Notes: generated from the sequence alone by a model not told the origin. A stretch of DNA of 64,000 nt from Polaromonas naphthalenivorans CJ2 (GCF_000015505.1 NC_008760.1:62001-126000), one strand, 5' to 3'; numbered from the stretch's first letter, positions 1-8,439 are shown. Numbers and translations are program-made.

Positions 1-1
1 G

Positions 2-190
2 ACTTTCAAACACTTCGCCCCGGTCATCCGCTTGCTCACCAGCGCCGAACTCGATGGCGCGCCTTCGCTCAACGCCAAGCTTCGCATCGCCCAGGACGCA
101 CCGCTTGAAGTCTGTTACGCGCCCTTTGATTACATCATCACGCCCTTGCCGAAGTTTTTCTGCATCCTGACCATGTGTGTGGATGCCTAA
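2..190 (+). pseudogene. C-terminal fragment of unidentified protein, cut by window edge
   Basis: An open frame enters from the left edge and stops at TAA near 190, giving about 62 residues. The first 45 read like a folded protein (FKHFAPVIRLLTSAELDG, then LEVCYAPFDYI), but the last 17 (ITPLPKFFCILTMCVDA) look unlike the rest, as if the true frame was lost by a frameshift or rearrangement near 135. The upstream part is outside the window. I do not recognise the family with confidence. The stretch 191-470 has no convincing gene. Confidence 0.35.
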
Positions 191-470
191 GGCTCGCAGG
201 AACGTTCGGTACTCGGCCTATGCATCTGCAAAAGACCGTCAGCCAAGTGGCTCGGCAAGAGTGATGCACTGATGGCGTTGCGAAAAATCGACAAGGAGGG
301 CTGGATTCACTGATATGGTTCATTTTCACGAACAGCCAAGCTCGTTGCAACTTACAATAAGCTCATCATTAAGAGATGGGTTGACGCCCACACCAACCTG
401 CCATTCGGGGCAAGGTGGTTTGCTTTCAAGCAGATGTGGCTCCTCGAAGAGCAACCAAGCCGGCAGCGTC

Positions 471-498
471 AACCCTCCCCACAACCGGAGGGTTTTTT
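471..498 (+). terminator. Rho-independent terminator-like hairpin overlapping a start region
   Basis: AACCCTCC and GGAGGGTT form an 8-bp stem with an 8-nt loop, followed by a short T run. It sits directly in front of the DUF3293 gene, and its 3' arm (GGAGGG) is also the only Shine-Dalgarno-like sequence for that gene. Confidence 0.6.
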
Positions 499-499
499 G

Positions 500-937
500 T
501 TGCCTGAATCTGCCATTTCCCCATCCCTGATCCAGGCCTACCTGGCAGCGGACTACCGCGTCGATGCGGAGTTGCCCTTCACGCTGAAAGTTGGCGTTTT
601 CAGCGAACCCCTGGCCCACCTCCTTCAGCGCCATCAGTCTGACTGCGCCGCTTACCTCACCGCCTGCAACCCCTTGGGTCGGGACGTGGGAGACATCGAG
701 AATGCGGCGCGCCAAGCCGAACTCAGCCGGGAACTAAAAGGCAGGAGCCTGCGCTTCATCGACGGCGTGGGACTGGACAGCCAGAGCGAGGAAACGCAGA
801 AATGGCCAGGGGAGGTGAGCTTCCTGGTGCTCGGTCTCTCGCTCGAAGCATCCCGGGCCCTGGGTCGTAAGCATGAGCAGAACGCCTTGATCTGGTGCGG
901 CAAGGATGCCGTGCCCCAGCTGGTTTTATTGCGATGA
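500..937 (+). CDS. DUF3293 domain-containing protein
   Basis: About 145 residues. The pattern SLIQAYLAADYRV near the N-terminus, then AAYLTACNPLGR in the middle, resembles DUF3293 proteins, small cytosolic proteins of unknown function in proteobacteria. The chosen start is a TTG at 500 (497 is also TTG), just after GGAGGG. An ATG at 434 would add 22 residues translated through the terminator-like hairpin (GGAGGG encodes part of it), which look non-native. The gene ends cleanly at TGA 937. No operon partner is evident; the next open frame is more than 100 bp downstream. Confidence 0.6.
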   Translation: MPESAISPSLIQAYLAADYRVDAELPFTLKVGVFSEPLAHLLQRHQSDCAAYLTACNPLGRDVGDIENAARQAELSRELKGRSLRFIDGVGLDSQSEETQKWPGEVSFLVLGLSLEASRALGRKHEQNALIWCGKDAVPQLVLLR

Positions 938-1049
938 GTCAAACAGGCGTGGCCCGCCTTCCTTCAAGGAAAAACAGCCGGGGGGATTTGTGTTCCAGAT
1001 TGCTGCCCCCGACACCCTTGTCAAACGCAGCTAAACAGGAGAAACCACA

Positions 1050-1277
1050 ATGGTTGCTATTGCACGTTCAAGCGCTTCCACGCGCATCCAGCAGATCTTG
1101 CTGACCACCGCGCATCATTTTGAGATTCGCGCCTTGCCCGATCCACAGCTTGCGCTGCCGGATGGGGAGTTCAGGGACCCGCTGCGATTTCGCTGGTCTG
1201 AAACGCCGAGACTGCCCGTTCGACGTCAACCGGATGCGATCTGCTCCACCCTGTCGGCAGGGATGATTCCTGGTTAA
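1050..1277 (+). CDS. Small hypothetical protein, 75 aa
   Basis: The ATG at 1050 is preceded by CAGGAG at good spacing, which is the main argument that this is translated. The protein is basic and hydrophilic, with no membrane segment and no motif I recognise. It lies 50 bp upstream of the YbjN-like gene on the same strand, so it could be the first gene of that operon. It could equally be the 5' remnant of a longer gene. Function unknown. Confidence 0.35.
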   Translation: MVAIARSSASTRIQQILLTTAHHFEIRALPDPQLALPDGEFRDPLRFRWSETPRLPVRRQPDAICSTLSAGMIPG

Positions 1278-1329
1278 TTCCACCCCCAGCAACCAGCCGT
1301 CAGGTCAATGAATCATCCAGGAATAAAAA

Positions 1330-1785
1330 ATGAGCATTTTGATTGAAGAAAAAGACGTCACAGCCGTCAATCTCGCTGTGGAACTTGAGCAAGCCGTGAT
1401 CGGGCATGTGCTCGACGAGGACAAGAGCATCTACGTCACGGAAGACGGCTGGTTTCCGTTCTGGATCCGTATCCAGGAAAGCGCCGGCTACGTGACCTTC
1501 AAGACCTATACGAACTTCAAGAAATCCACCAGTCACCTGCAGCGCCTGGAGCTGTGCAACGAGCTCAACGCCAAGAACTACCTGGTCACCTCTTGCGTGA
1601 AGGACGACCATCTGCTCTTTGACTACATCCTGAACTACCGCGACGGGTTGCTGCGTGAGACCTTCATCCGCTCATGTCGGCAGTTCGCCAGGAACCTTGA
1701 AAAGGGACTCGAACTGGTCGATCCCGAAAACGACTTTGTATTGCCCCCCGGAAAAATAGAACCCGAAGATGAGGAAACCCCATGA
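1330..1785 (+). CDS. YbjN-like domain protein
   Basis: This 151-residue cytosolic protein has the look of the YbjN (sensory transduction regulator-like, type III chaperone-like fold) family. It has an N-terminal WFPFWIRIQESAGYVTFKTYTNF strand region, a central helix with LELCNELNAKNYLVTSC, and a hydrophobic DDHLLFDYILNYRDGLL segment. The start ATG follows a weak AGGAAT. Its stop overlaps the next gene by 4 bp (ATGA), so the two are almost certainly translationally coupled. YbjN-type proteins are often regulators or chaperones. Here the partners are two copies of an unknown 157-residue protein and an ADP-ribosylglycohydrolase. The last ~50 bp occur again at 2389-2441 as part of a tandem duplication. 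Confidence 0.65.
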   Translation: MSILIEEKDVTAVNLAVELEQAVIGHVLDEDKSIYVTEDGWFPFWIRIQESAGYVTFKTYTNFKKSTSHLQRLELCNELNAKNYLVTSCVKDDHLLFDYILNYRDGLLRETFIRSCRQFARNLEKGLELVDPENDFVLPPGKIEPEDEETP

Positions 1786-2255
1786 GTAAAGCAGTCCATC
1801 TCGAGTATTACGCAAAAAACCTCTGCTTCGATCCCAAGCCCATGTCGAATGACGATCCCGATCGGACCAAACTACTTAAAGCCATTGCGCTGCTTGAACG
1901 AGCTGATAAATGCAAGAACAAGCGCAATGCAGAAAAACTCAATGCACAGGCATTGACCGCCATCATGCCGCTGGAACTGGAAATCCATGGCAGGTCCATT
2001 CTGGACGATCTGCCTTCGAGAGTGTTGTTCACGGATGAAAACTCGGACGTGTCGATGCAAGCGAGCGGCGGCGGGCTTCGCATGTCCTATTCGATACGTT
2101 TTTCCGCCCGGATAGACAGCGATGTCACAGAAGACACTTATGAGGAATACCTGGGTGACAACGCCTGGCAGTGGGTCGGGATTCGATTTGCCTCGAGCGG
2201 GTATGAGGGTGACAGCGGCTCCAGCATGTCCTACTCGATTCGCGACGATGAATGA
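1782..2255 (+). CDS. Hypothetical protein, paralogue A of a tandem pair (157 aa)
   Basis: The start codon overlaps the YbjN-like stop (ATGA), with GAGG upstream. The protein is acidic. It starts with an amphipathic N-terminus (HLEYYAKNLCFDPKPM), followed by a charged helix (LLKAIALLERADKCKNKRNAEKLNAQ) and then a beta-rich half (SMQASGGGLRMSYSIRFSARID...YEEYLGDNAWQWVGIRF) ending in acidic residues. There is no signal peptide or membrane segment. About three quarters of it is identical to the protein at 2442. I do not recognise the family. Location suggests a job tied to the YbjN-like protein and the ADP-ribosylglycohydrolase. Confidence 0.6.
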   Translation: MSKAVHLEYYAKNLCFDPKPMSNDDPDRTKLLKAIALLERADKCKNKRNAEKLNAQALTAIMPLELEIHGRSILDDLPSRVLFTDENSDVSMQASGGGLRMSYSIRFSARIDSDVTEDTYEEYLGDNAWQWVGIRFASSGYEGDSGSSMSYSIRDDE

Positions 2256-2441
2256 ATCCAATCATGTGATTGATCAAGCCATGCAGCACAACCAACGCGG
2301 CCATGCCCTCGGCGCGCTGCTGAGCCGGCCTGTTGATGCCGACAGTTCGCCTGAAACCTTGGAATATGGACAAAGTGGTTGATCTCGAATGCGATTTCGT
2401 GTTGCCCCCGGAAAAACAAAACCAGAAGATGAGGAAACCCC

Positions 2442-2915
2442 ATGACCAAAGTGATTAATCTCGAGTATTACGCGAAAAAATTCTGCTTCGATCCCAAGCA
2501 GATGTCGGCAGACGATCCCGACCGGGCCAAACTCGTCAAGGCCATTGCGCTGCTGAAAAAAGCCGCCAAATGCAAAGATGAACTGGAGGCAGAAAAGCTC
2601 AATGCACAGGCATTGGCCGCCATCATGCCGCTGAAGCTGCAAATCGAAGGTGGCGACCTTCTAGAGGATTTGCCTTCGAGTGTCTTGTTCACGGATGAAA
2701 ACTCGGACGTGTCGATGCAAGCGAGCGGCGGCGGGCTTCGCATGACCTATTCGGTGCGCTTTTCCGCCCGGATTGACAGTGAGGCTACCGAGGACAACTA
2801 CGAGGACTACTTGGGTGAAAACGGTTGGGGATGGGTTGGAATCGATTTTGCCTCGGACGGCTACGAATGTGACAATGGATCCACCATGTCCGTCTCGATT
2901 GACGACGATGAGTGA
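2442..2915 (+). CDS. Hypothetical protein, paralogue B of a tandem pair (157 aa)
   Basis: Same length and architecture as the gene at 1782. The most conserved stretch is around VLFTDENSDVSMQASGGGLRM, and the helix and C-terminal strands carry scattered substitutions. The duplication is therefore old enough to have diverged, yet both frames stay open, which argues for selection. The Shine-Dalgarno (GAGGAAACCCC) was carried over in the duplication. The stop overlaps the start of the ADP-ribosylglycohydrolase by 8 bp, indicating one operon. Between the copies (2256-2388) are about 130 bp of divergent remnant without a gene. Function unknown. Confidence 0.6.
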   Translation: MTKVINLEYYAKKFCFDPKQMSADDPDRAKLVKAIALLKKAAKCKDELEAEKLNAQALAAIMPLKLQIEGGDLLEDLPSSVLFTDENSDVSMQASGGGLRMTYSVRFSARIDSEATEDNYEDYLGENGWGWVGIDFASDGYECDNGSTMSVSIDDDE

Positions 2916-3852
2916 GTCGGCCCAAGGGATTTCTCCAACCCAGCAGCAGAGCCGGTTTGACCGAGCCCGCGGCGCCCTGCTGGGCCTGGCCGTGGGGGAC
3001 GCCATCGGCACAACGGTCGAATTCAAACCGCGCGGCTCTTTTGCGCCGCTGACAGACATGGTCGGCGGCGGTCCCTTCCAGCTGCTGCCCGGGCAGTGGA
3101 CCGACGACACCAGCATGGCCCTGTGCCTGGCGGCCAGCCTGCTCGAAAACGGGTTTGACCTGCATGACCAAATGCAGCGTTATGTCCGCTGGCATGACGA
3201 AGGGTACATGTCGAGCAACGGACGGTGCTTCGACATCGGCATGGCGACCTCGTCGGCGCTCGAGCGCTTCCGGCGCACCGGCAACCCGGTGGCGGGCTCG
3301 CGCAAGCCGGACAGCGCAGGCAACGGCTCCATCATGCGCCTGGCGCCGGTGCCGATCCATTACCTGCAGACGCCCGAGCAGGCCATCGAGATGAGCGCGG
3401 CGCAGTCGACCACGACCCACCAGGCGCCCGAATGCCTGGCAGCTTGCCGGCTGCTGGCCGAAGTGATGGTCCGGGCCCTGCAGGGCAACTCAAAAGACGA
3501 CCTGCTGGCGCCCTTACGGCAAACCCTTCCGATGTCCAGCGCACTGCAGTCGATCGCCCGGGGCGACTACCAGACCAAATCAGAAGACCAGATCAGGGGA
3601 TCCGGGTACGTGGTGCAGAGCCTGGAGGCGGCGCTGTGGTGTTTCTCGCGCACGGACAGCTTCGCGGCGTGCGTCCTGCTCGCCGCCAACCTGGGCGATG
3701 ACGCCGACACGACGGCGGCCGTCGCGGGCCAGCTGGCCGGTGCCTTTTACGGCGAGTCCGGAATTCCGGCGCCATGGCTGCGCAAGCTGGCCATGGCCGG
3801 GGACATCGGTCAGTGGGCCGAGCAGCTGCTCCTTCAAAAGCCGAAGGGATGA
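2908..3852 (+). CDS. ADP-ribosylglycohydrolase family protein
   Basis: The 314-residue protein matches the DraG/ARH fold: LGLAVGDAIGTTVEF near the N-terminus, GQWTDDTSMALCLA at about residue 60, SAGNGSIMRLAPVP in the middle, and NLGDDADTTAAVAGQLAGA near the C-terminus. The TDDTS and DDADTT acidic clusters are the paired binuclear Mg2+ ligands of this family, which removes ADP-ribose from arginine or other groups on proteins or nucleic acids. The ATG at 2908 overlaps the preceding stop and removes an unrelated N-terminal extension. Substrate is unknown; the upstream paralogues are candidate targets or partners. Confidence 0.85.
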   Translation: MSESAQGISPTQQQSRFDRARGALLGLAVGDAIGTTVEFKPRGSFAPLTDMVGGGPFQLLPGQWTDDTSMALCLAASLLENGFDLHDQMQRYVRWHDEGYMSSNGRCFDIGMATSSALERFRRTGNPVAGSRKPDSAGNGSIMRLAPVPIHYLQTPEQAIEMSAAQSTTTHQAPECLAACRLLAEVMVRALQGNSKDDLLAPLRQTLPMSSALQSIARGDYQTKSEDQIRGSGYVVQSLEAALWCFSRTDSFAACVLLAANLGDDADTTAAVAGQLAGAFYGESGIPAPWLRKLAMAGDIGQWAEQLLLQKPKG

Positions 3853-3961
3853 CGGGCGAGCGGCCTGAGCAGTGAGCAGGCGCCGTCCGGTGAACGTTGG
3901 AGGTGGTCAGCTTTGAAGACCGACCGGGCCATGAATTGACAACAAATCGGGAGTGTTTTGC

Positions 3962-4531
3962 ATGAAAAATGTGTTGGCCGTGTTTTCTCACGGCAAGGAG
4001 TCCGGCCCGCTGGGCTCGAAGATTCGCGCGCTCATGCGCGTGGCCGAACGGCAAGGCGCGCAGACGCTGTCGGTGAACTACCGCGAGCATCCCGACGGCA
4101 CGGCCATCGACCACGACGCATCAGGCGAGGCCGACCGGCGCGTGGCCCAGCTGCTCGCGACCAGCTTGCCCGCGCACGACCGCCTGGTGCTGGTGGGCTC
4201 GAGCATGGGCGGGTATGTCGCCACGGTGGCCAGCGAGCACTTGAAACCCGACGCTTTGTTCCTGCTGGCCCCGGCCTTTTACCTACTTGGGTATGCGTGC
4301 CAGGACCCGGTGCCGTACGCCACCTCCACTCTGGTCGTGCATAGCTGGGGCGACGACGTGGTGCCCCCGGACAACAGCATCGGGTTTGCGCGCCAGCACC
4401 GCTGCGCGCTGCACCTGCTTGATGGGGACCACCGGCTCGATGCGGCGCTGCCCGCCATCGAGCCGCTGTTCGGGCTGTTTCTAGAAGACATCCTGGCGGC
4501 CGACAGCGCACCACCGGCCAGCGCACGATAA
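3962..4531 (+). CDS. Alpha/beta-fold hydrolase (YqiA/YcfP-like esterase)
   Basis: The 189-residue cytosolic protein begins MKNVLAVFSHGKESGPLG, where SHG forms the oxyanion-hole strand. It has the nucleophile elbow GSSMGGY (Ser within GxSxG), then SWGDDVVPP carrying the probable acid and GDHRLDAAL carrying the catalytic histidine. That is the complete triad order of a small single-domain esterase. GGGAG lies upstream of the ATG. It is not linked by overlap to the ADP-ribosylglycohydrolase (109 bp gap). The end lies 25 bp before the transposon terminus at 4556. Natural substrate unknown. Confidence 0.7.
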   Translation: MKNVLAVFSHGKESGPLGSKIRALMRVAERQGAQTLSVNYREHPDGTAIDHDASGEADRRVAQLLATSLPAHDRLVLVGSSMGGYVATVASEHLKPDALFLLAPAFYLLGYACQDPVPYATSTLVVHSWGDDVVPPDNSIGFARQHRCALHLLDGDHRLDAALPAIEPLFGLFLEDILAADSAPPASAR

Positions 4532-4555
4532 CGCCACGGACCTGACCCGCGCCAG

Positions 4556-4601
4556 GTGTCGGTTTACCTTAAGTCTGTCACTTTTGCACCTTAAGTTGGC
4601 A
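4556..4601 (+). repeat. Left terminal inverted repeat of the tni transposon
   Basis: Starts GTGTCGGTTTACC and ends TTAAGTTGGCA. It is the reverse complement of 7548-7593 with two mismatches. Confidence 0.9.
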
Positions 4602-4642
4602 CAAATGCTACCTTTGCTCTGTCACCTAAAGCGAACAGCAGC

Positions 4643-5548
4643 TCAAAATGACTCGGCCTCAAGGCCCACAGGCAAGTATTTGTAGATTCCGGATGCAGCG
4701 GCTTGTTCGATCAAATCCAAGGTAATGCACTCGGTTTTTTGACGAATTGCCAGTTCTGCCGCCTGCACCAGCAACGTCGTGACCTTGCCCGTCAAGCCAG
4801 CACTCAGGCTCATCAATTTCTGGATGATGTCCTTGTCCGCCAATGGCGACGGTTTCTCCAGCGGTAGCAGCCGTCCAAAGCTCACCACGAAAGCCCGGAA
4901 TTCATTGCTTTCACGCCACTTGGGCAAAGCAAACGGCTCAAAGCGTGAGGCGATTTGCGGGTCCGTCTGCATGGCATACAGCGCCTCGTTGGTGCCCAGC
5001 GCAACAATGGGAATACGCAACTCGTTGCTGATGAATTTCAACTGGTTGAGCAGTTGGCGTTGCTCACGAACCGTCCCGGCCAGCAGGTGGTGTACTTCGT
5101 CAATAATCATCATTTTCGGTGGCTGTCGATGCAAGAGCCGCAGACCCAGAAGTTCCATATCCACGCCCCGGCGGTTGATGGGGGCCTGTATCCCGAGTCC
5201 CTCGACGATCTGTGCATAGAGTTTGTCGTCGGACGGTTTGGCTGGCATCTGCAGATGCACGCCTCGCCTGACTTCAACCTCATTCAAGTCATTGCAGACG
5301 TTGGGGTTGTCGCGAAGGAACTTTTCGACAATCATGTTCTTGCCGATGTTGCTGTCACCGTGCAGCAGCATGCAGGGCATGCGCCCGCTGGGTGGATGGT
5401 TCAGCAAGTGTCCCATCCTGGCCAGCGCTTCGTTGCCGCGTGCATAGGCAACCCACTTGGGGGAATACAGCCGGGTTACGCGCTCCTCGGTAGAGTCCTC
5501 AAGAAACGACCAGACGCCCGTGTGCAAATGATCCAGGTTCGGTGTCAT
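4643..5548 (-). CDS. tniB: TniB-like AAA+ ATPase, transposition helper
   Basis: 301 residues, directly after tniA (its ATG abuts the tniA stop). TniB is the TnsC/MuB-type ATPase that selects target DNA and recruits the TniA transposase. Visible features are the N-terminal YPSW-like region, the Walker A stretch MLLHGDSNIGKNMIVEKF (about residues 58-75), Walker B MMIIDEVHHLLAG, and sensor residues in LKFISNELRIPIVALGTNEAL. The Walker A reads GKN where the family has GKT or GKS. One base (AAC for ACC) removes the hydroxyl that coordinates Mg2+. This may disable ATP hydrolysis. Length is normal for the family. Confidence 0.85.
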   Translation of the reverse strand: MTPNLDHLHTGVWSFLEDSTEERVTRLYSPKWVAYARGNEALARMGHLLNHPPSGRMPCMLLHGDSNIGKNMIVEKFLRDNPNVCNDLNEVEVRRGVHLQMPAKPSDDKLYAQIVEGLGIQAPINRRGVDMELLGLRLLHRQPPKMMIIDEVHHLLAGTVREQRQLLNQLKFISNELRIPIVALGTNEALYAMQTDPQIASRFEPFALPKWRESNEFRAFVVSFGRLLPLEKPSPLADKDIIQKLMSLSAGLTGKVTTLLVQAAELAIRQKTECITLDLIEQAAASGIYKYLPVGLEAESF

Positions 5549-7357
5549 TCAGTCATCCCAGACCTCTGCGTCAGATGGCAATACCGGCTCGGAATAGTCC
5601 ACAGCACTTTCTCCCAAACGTGATCGGTCCATCGTAGCGAATTCGGCATTGCTTTGGCGCTGTGACTGCCGACGGGCGGCTTTTGTCTTTGCCGTGGCAT
5701 TGGCGATCAAAGCGCGCTGTGCGACCACGGCCTTGAAGATGGCCGCCTGAGCTGGCGCGTTGTCACCATCACCGCGCAAATAGGCCACAGCGGCCCGCTG
5801 TTCCCACAAGGTAATCGGCGGCAATGACAGATCGGCATAGGGAACCGGGTAATAGCGTTTGTCGGGGCCAACGACATAGATCCTGGACAAATTACGCGGG
5901 TCATAGCGAACGGTAAGTGGCGCGCCAAGCTGCACGATCGCTGGCAACACGTTGTCCCAGTACCGGATGTTGAAAACATGCAGTCCATCACGGCGCAGTT
6001 TGCGTTGCAAAAATGGCAGGAAGCTGATGGTGAATTGATCTGGATGATGGGGCAAGGAGCGTGGAATAGCATCGTCGGCATTGGCCGCAGTCTGCCATGC
6101 GGCCAAGGGGCTCTGGCCAATTCCATTGTGGATGCGCCGGTGGTATTACTCGCATATTTCAAGTGTCAACCACTGCTCCAACTCGTTCAGGGTCATTCGT
6201 GCCTGCGCCTCAGAGGGATAGTCTCCCTTGTCTTGCGGATTGGAGCCGGTTGTTCCTGGTAAAAGATGAACCCGGCCCATCAGGGTTCCGATCAGGCGTT
6301 CGATATGCCCCCCGTAATGCGGCGTCGCGACCGGGCGAAGAATCAACCGGATGCCGTGTTCGTCACACCCTCGGCGCAGTGCTGCTGCGGTGAAGTCGGC
6401 GCCATTGTCGGCATGCACCGCCTGGGGCAAACCCCAGACGGGCCAATTGCAGTTGAGGCCGCGCTGCTTGAGCCAAAGCTCTTTGGGCAAAGTTGCGTGA
6501 CTCAGACACAGCGCCACGGAGGTCGATGATGGCGCCTCCAGGGACAGGTAAAACCCGACAATGACACGGGTTGCAACGTCCACGGCCAGCGTCAGCCATG
6601 GCCGCCCTATGGGAAGTCGTCTTGCTTCGTCAACGACAATCAGATCGACAAGCGTGTGGTCAATTTGTACGACGCCAAGTGGCTGGTTGACTCGGTACCG
6701 TCCTGGCACAAAGTCGGTCAGCGATGCAGCCTCGCCCGGCTGCAGTCTTGCCTTGGCCACTTCTCTGGTGTCGAGAGCTTTGAGCCGGGCAAGGATGGGT
6801 TTACGAGAAGGCGGCTTCAAGCCCTGGGCGGCACAGCGCAGATGGACCATGCGCACGACCTCCTCCTTTTTTGCGCGCACCTTTGTGAGATAGACATCAT
6901 TGATGACATCGGTGATCAAGCGCTCAAGGTGCGCGTCAATGCGCCTGCCGCCAACAGGTGGGCCCATCGGGCGGTGCAGCAAGGCAGATGTCTGTGGCGT
7001 CTCGCGATAAACGGCGAGCCATCGAAAGACGGTGCGCCGTGACACACCAAACTCAACTGCGACACGCGAGACATGTTGGGCCACATCGTTGGTCTTGAGA
7101 ATCGCGATGACTGCTGACTCGCGGCGCCGAGCGTCCTCCCACTGGGAGTCTGTTGCTTCATTAAGGGCTGTGGCGCTAGCTGCGCTCAGACCAGATGCAA
7201 TGGGCGGCGCGCTAAGCTCTACCGCGCTTGTTGTCAGCAATTGACCATTTGCCAGATCACGAATGGCGACTTTGCCATCGCTTTGTATGCGCACGATGGC
7301 AACCAGTCGGTTGGCACAAACCGCCACTGCATCCGGTACCACCGACAATTGCCTCAT
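5549..7357 (-). pseudogene. tniA: TniA-like DDE transposase interrupted by one in-frame stop
   Basis: The reading frame runs from an ATG at 7357 (GAGGATC upstream) to a stop at 5549, about 600 residues, the normal size. An N-terminal helix-turn-helix (RVAVEFGVSRRTVFRWLAVY) precedes an rve/DDE domain with VQIDHTLVD, HADNGADF and HIERLIGT, and the C-terminal Mu-like barrel lies past the break. At about 6146 the codon after ...LTLEICE is TAA, and the frame then continues without a shift as YHRRIHNGIGQSPLAAW. The family has an aromatic (Tyr) codon here, so a single substitution TAC/TAT to TAA is the simplest explanation. Readthrough or a sequencing error are alternatives. Confidence 0.85.
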
Positions 7358-7547
7358 TGTTGATCCTCTGACAGATTGGTCGGCACATGGTGACACACTT
7401 AAGGTGCCTTATGCAAGGCATGTGACATGTACAAGGTGCCAATTCTCAAAGCTGACCAATTCACGATCACCCATCGCAGTGAGCAGTCGATCATCAGATT
7501 GACCGCAATGGCTGGAGGATTTCTCCACGTTGGAGCTATTCTTTTGA

Positions 7548-7593
7548 TGCCAAGTTAAGGTGTAAAAGTGACAGACTTAAGGTAAACCGACAC
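7548..7593 (-). repeat. Right terminal inverted repeat of the tni transposon
   Basis: Ends ...GGTAAACCGACAC; pairs with 4556-4601. Shorter copies of its inner motif (CTTAAGGTGCC and ACAAGGTGCC) lie just inside at about 7399-7440 and may be additional transposase-binding repeats. Confidence 0.9.
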
Positions 7594-8439
7594 CACAGCC
7601 GCCAGCGAGATGAACGCATCCTGCTGGCCGACGTGAGTTCAGCGCTGCCCTACGAAGTTTTGTGCGAGCTGTGCCTGCCTTATCCGCAACAGCTAGTTGT
7701 CTCCGAGCATCTGTGGAGTTTTCAGGATCGCGACCCCTTCGAGTTTGTTACCGGCCCACTGATACCCTGCGTCGCTGCGCACTACCGCAACGAAAACCTT
7801 CTAGCCCAATCGCTGTCACACCACCTCGGCATGCTGGCGTCGACCCCATGTGCACCAAGGTACTTCGCCGGCGTAGCCAATCACGACTCACTACCCTGCC
7901 CGGCGGATGTGGCCGAATGCCTGCTTACCGCGTTCGTGCTGCTGCCTGGCTCGGTGCCCTTTCTGTACAGCGGCACGGAGTGGGATTGCGCGGTGGCGAC
8001 AAACCTCGAATTCGGCTCGTTCGAGCTGGCGCAAGAGGTTCCAGCGCAAGGCCTGCTGCTGTTCAATCATCGACCCGTTACAGTCGACGAGTCCCGGCTG
8101 ACGGCCTTCACCGCATTCTGGAGCGTCCTGCTGCAGCTTCGGCGCTCACTTGGGACGGCCGTGATGCCGGCGTCCTCGCTCCAACAGGTACGGCGCTCGG
8201 GAGCACTCGTGCGGTTCAGCGTCGGGGCGGTAGAGATCGTCGTCAACACCGGCGCAGAGCCGGCGCGCACCGATGCGTCGAACGACAGCTTCGGCTTTAT
8301 GCTTGGGACGCGGGACTTCAGCTTTGACGGCTTCCAGCTCACCTTGGCCCCGCGCAGCACCGTGGTCATCACGCCTGCGGAGTGCCAACTGCCTACCGGA
8401 ATGTCTGATGCCTTTCGCTGCTTGAAGGGTTTTTCGTGA
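7594..8439 (+). pseudogene. C-terminal fragment of a GH13-like (alpha-amylase family) glycoside hydrolase
   Basis: The open frame continues upstream into the transposon inverted repeat, so the original start has been removed; the first in-frame GTG is at 7633. The preserved ~280 residues include FAGVANHDSLPCPADVAECLLTAFVLLPGSVPFLYSGTEW. This matches the end of a GH13 catalytic barrel, where NHD supplies a conserved active-site Asp and the following strand leads to the C-terminal region, followed by a beta-sandwich-like tail. The N-terminal barrel with the nucleophile is missing, so the product cannot be an active enzyme. The missing part is not on the other side of the transposon. Confidence 0.65.

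Larger units (their letters stand above)
1729..2915 (+). repeat. Tandem gene duplication, ~660-bp period
   Basis: The block from the end of the YbjN-like gene through the first 157-residue gene (1729-2255) is repeated at 2389-2915. The second unit carries a decayed copy of the YbjN 3' end (TTGCCCCCGGAAAAA and the GATGAGGAAACCCC leader) directly in front of the second paralogue. The unit therefore included the coupled ribosome-binding site. Gene starts are 660 bp apart (1782 and 2442). Confidence 0.85.
4556..7593. mobile_element. Minimal Tn552/Tn5053-type transposon (tniA/tniB only), probably inactive
   Basis: About 3.04 kb bounded by 46-bp terminal inverted repeats (44 of 46 positions match). 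Inside are only tniB and tniA on the minus strand. There is no tniQ, resolvase or cargo. No matching 5-bp target duplication is visible at the two edges (GCCAG on the left, CACAG/CCACA on the right), and the right flank begins inside a glycoside hydrolase gene whose 5' part is absent on the left. A deletion or rearrangement therefore followed insertion. tniA carries an internal stop and tniB a changed Walker A residue. Confidence 0.85.
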
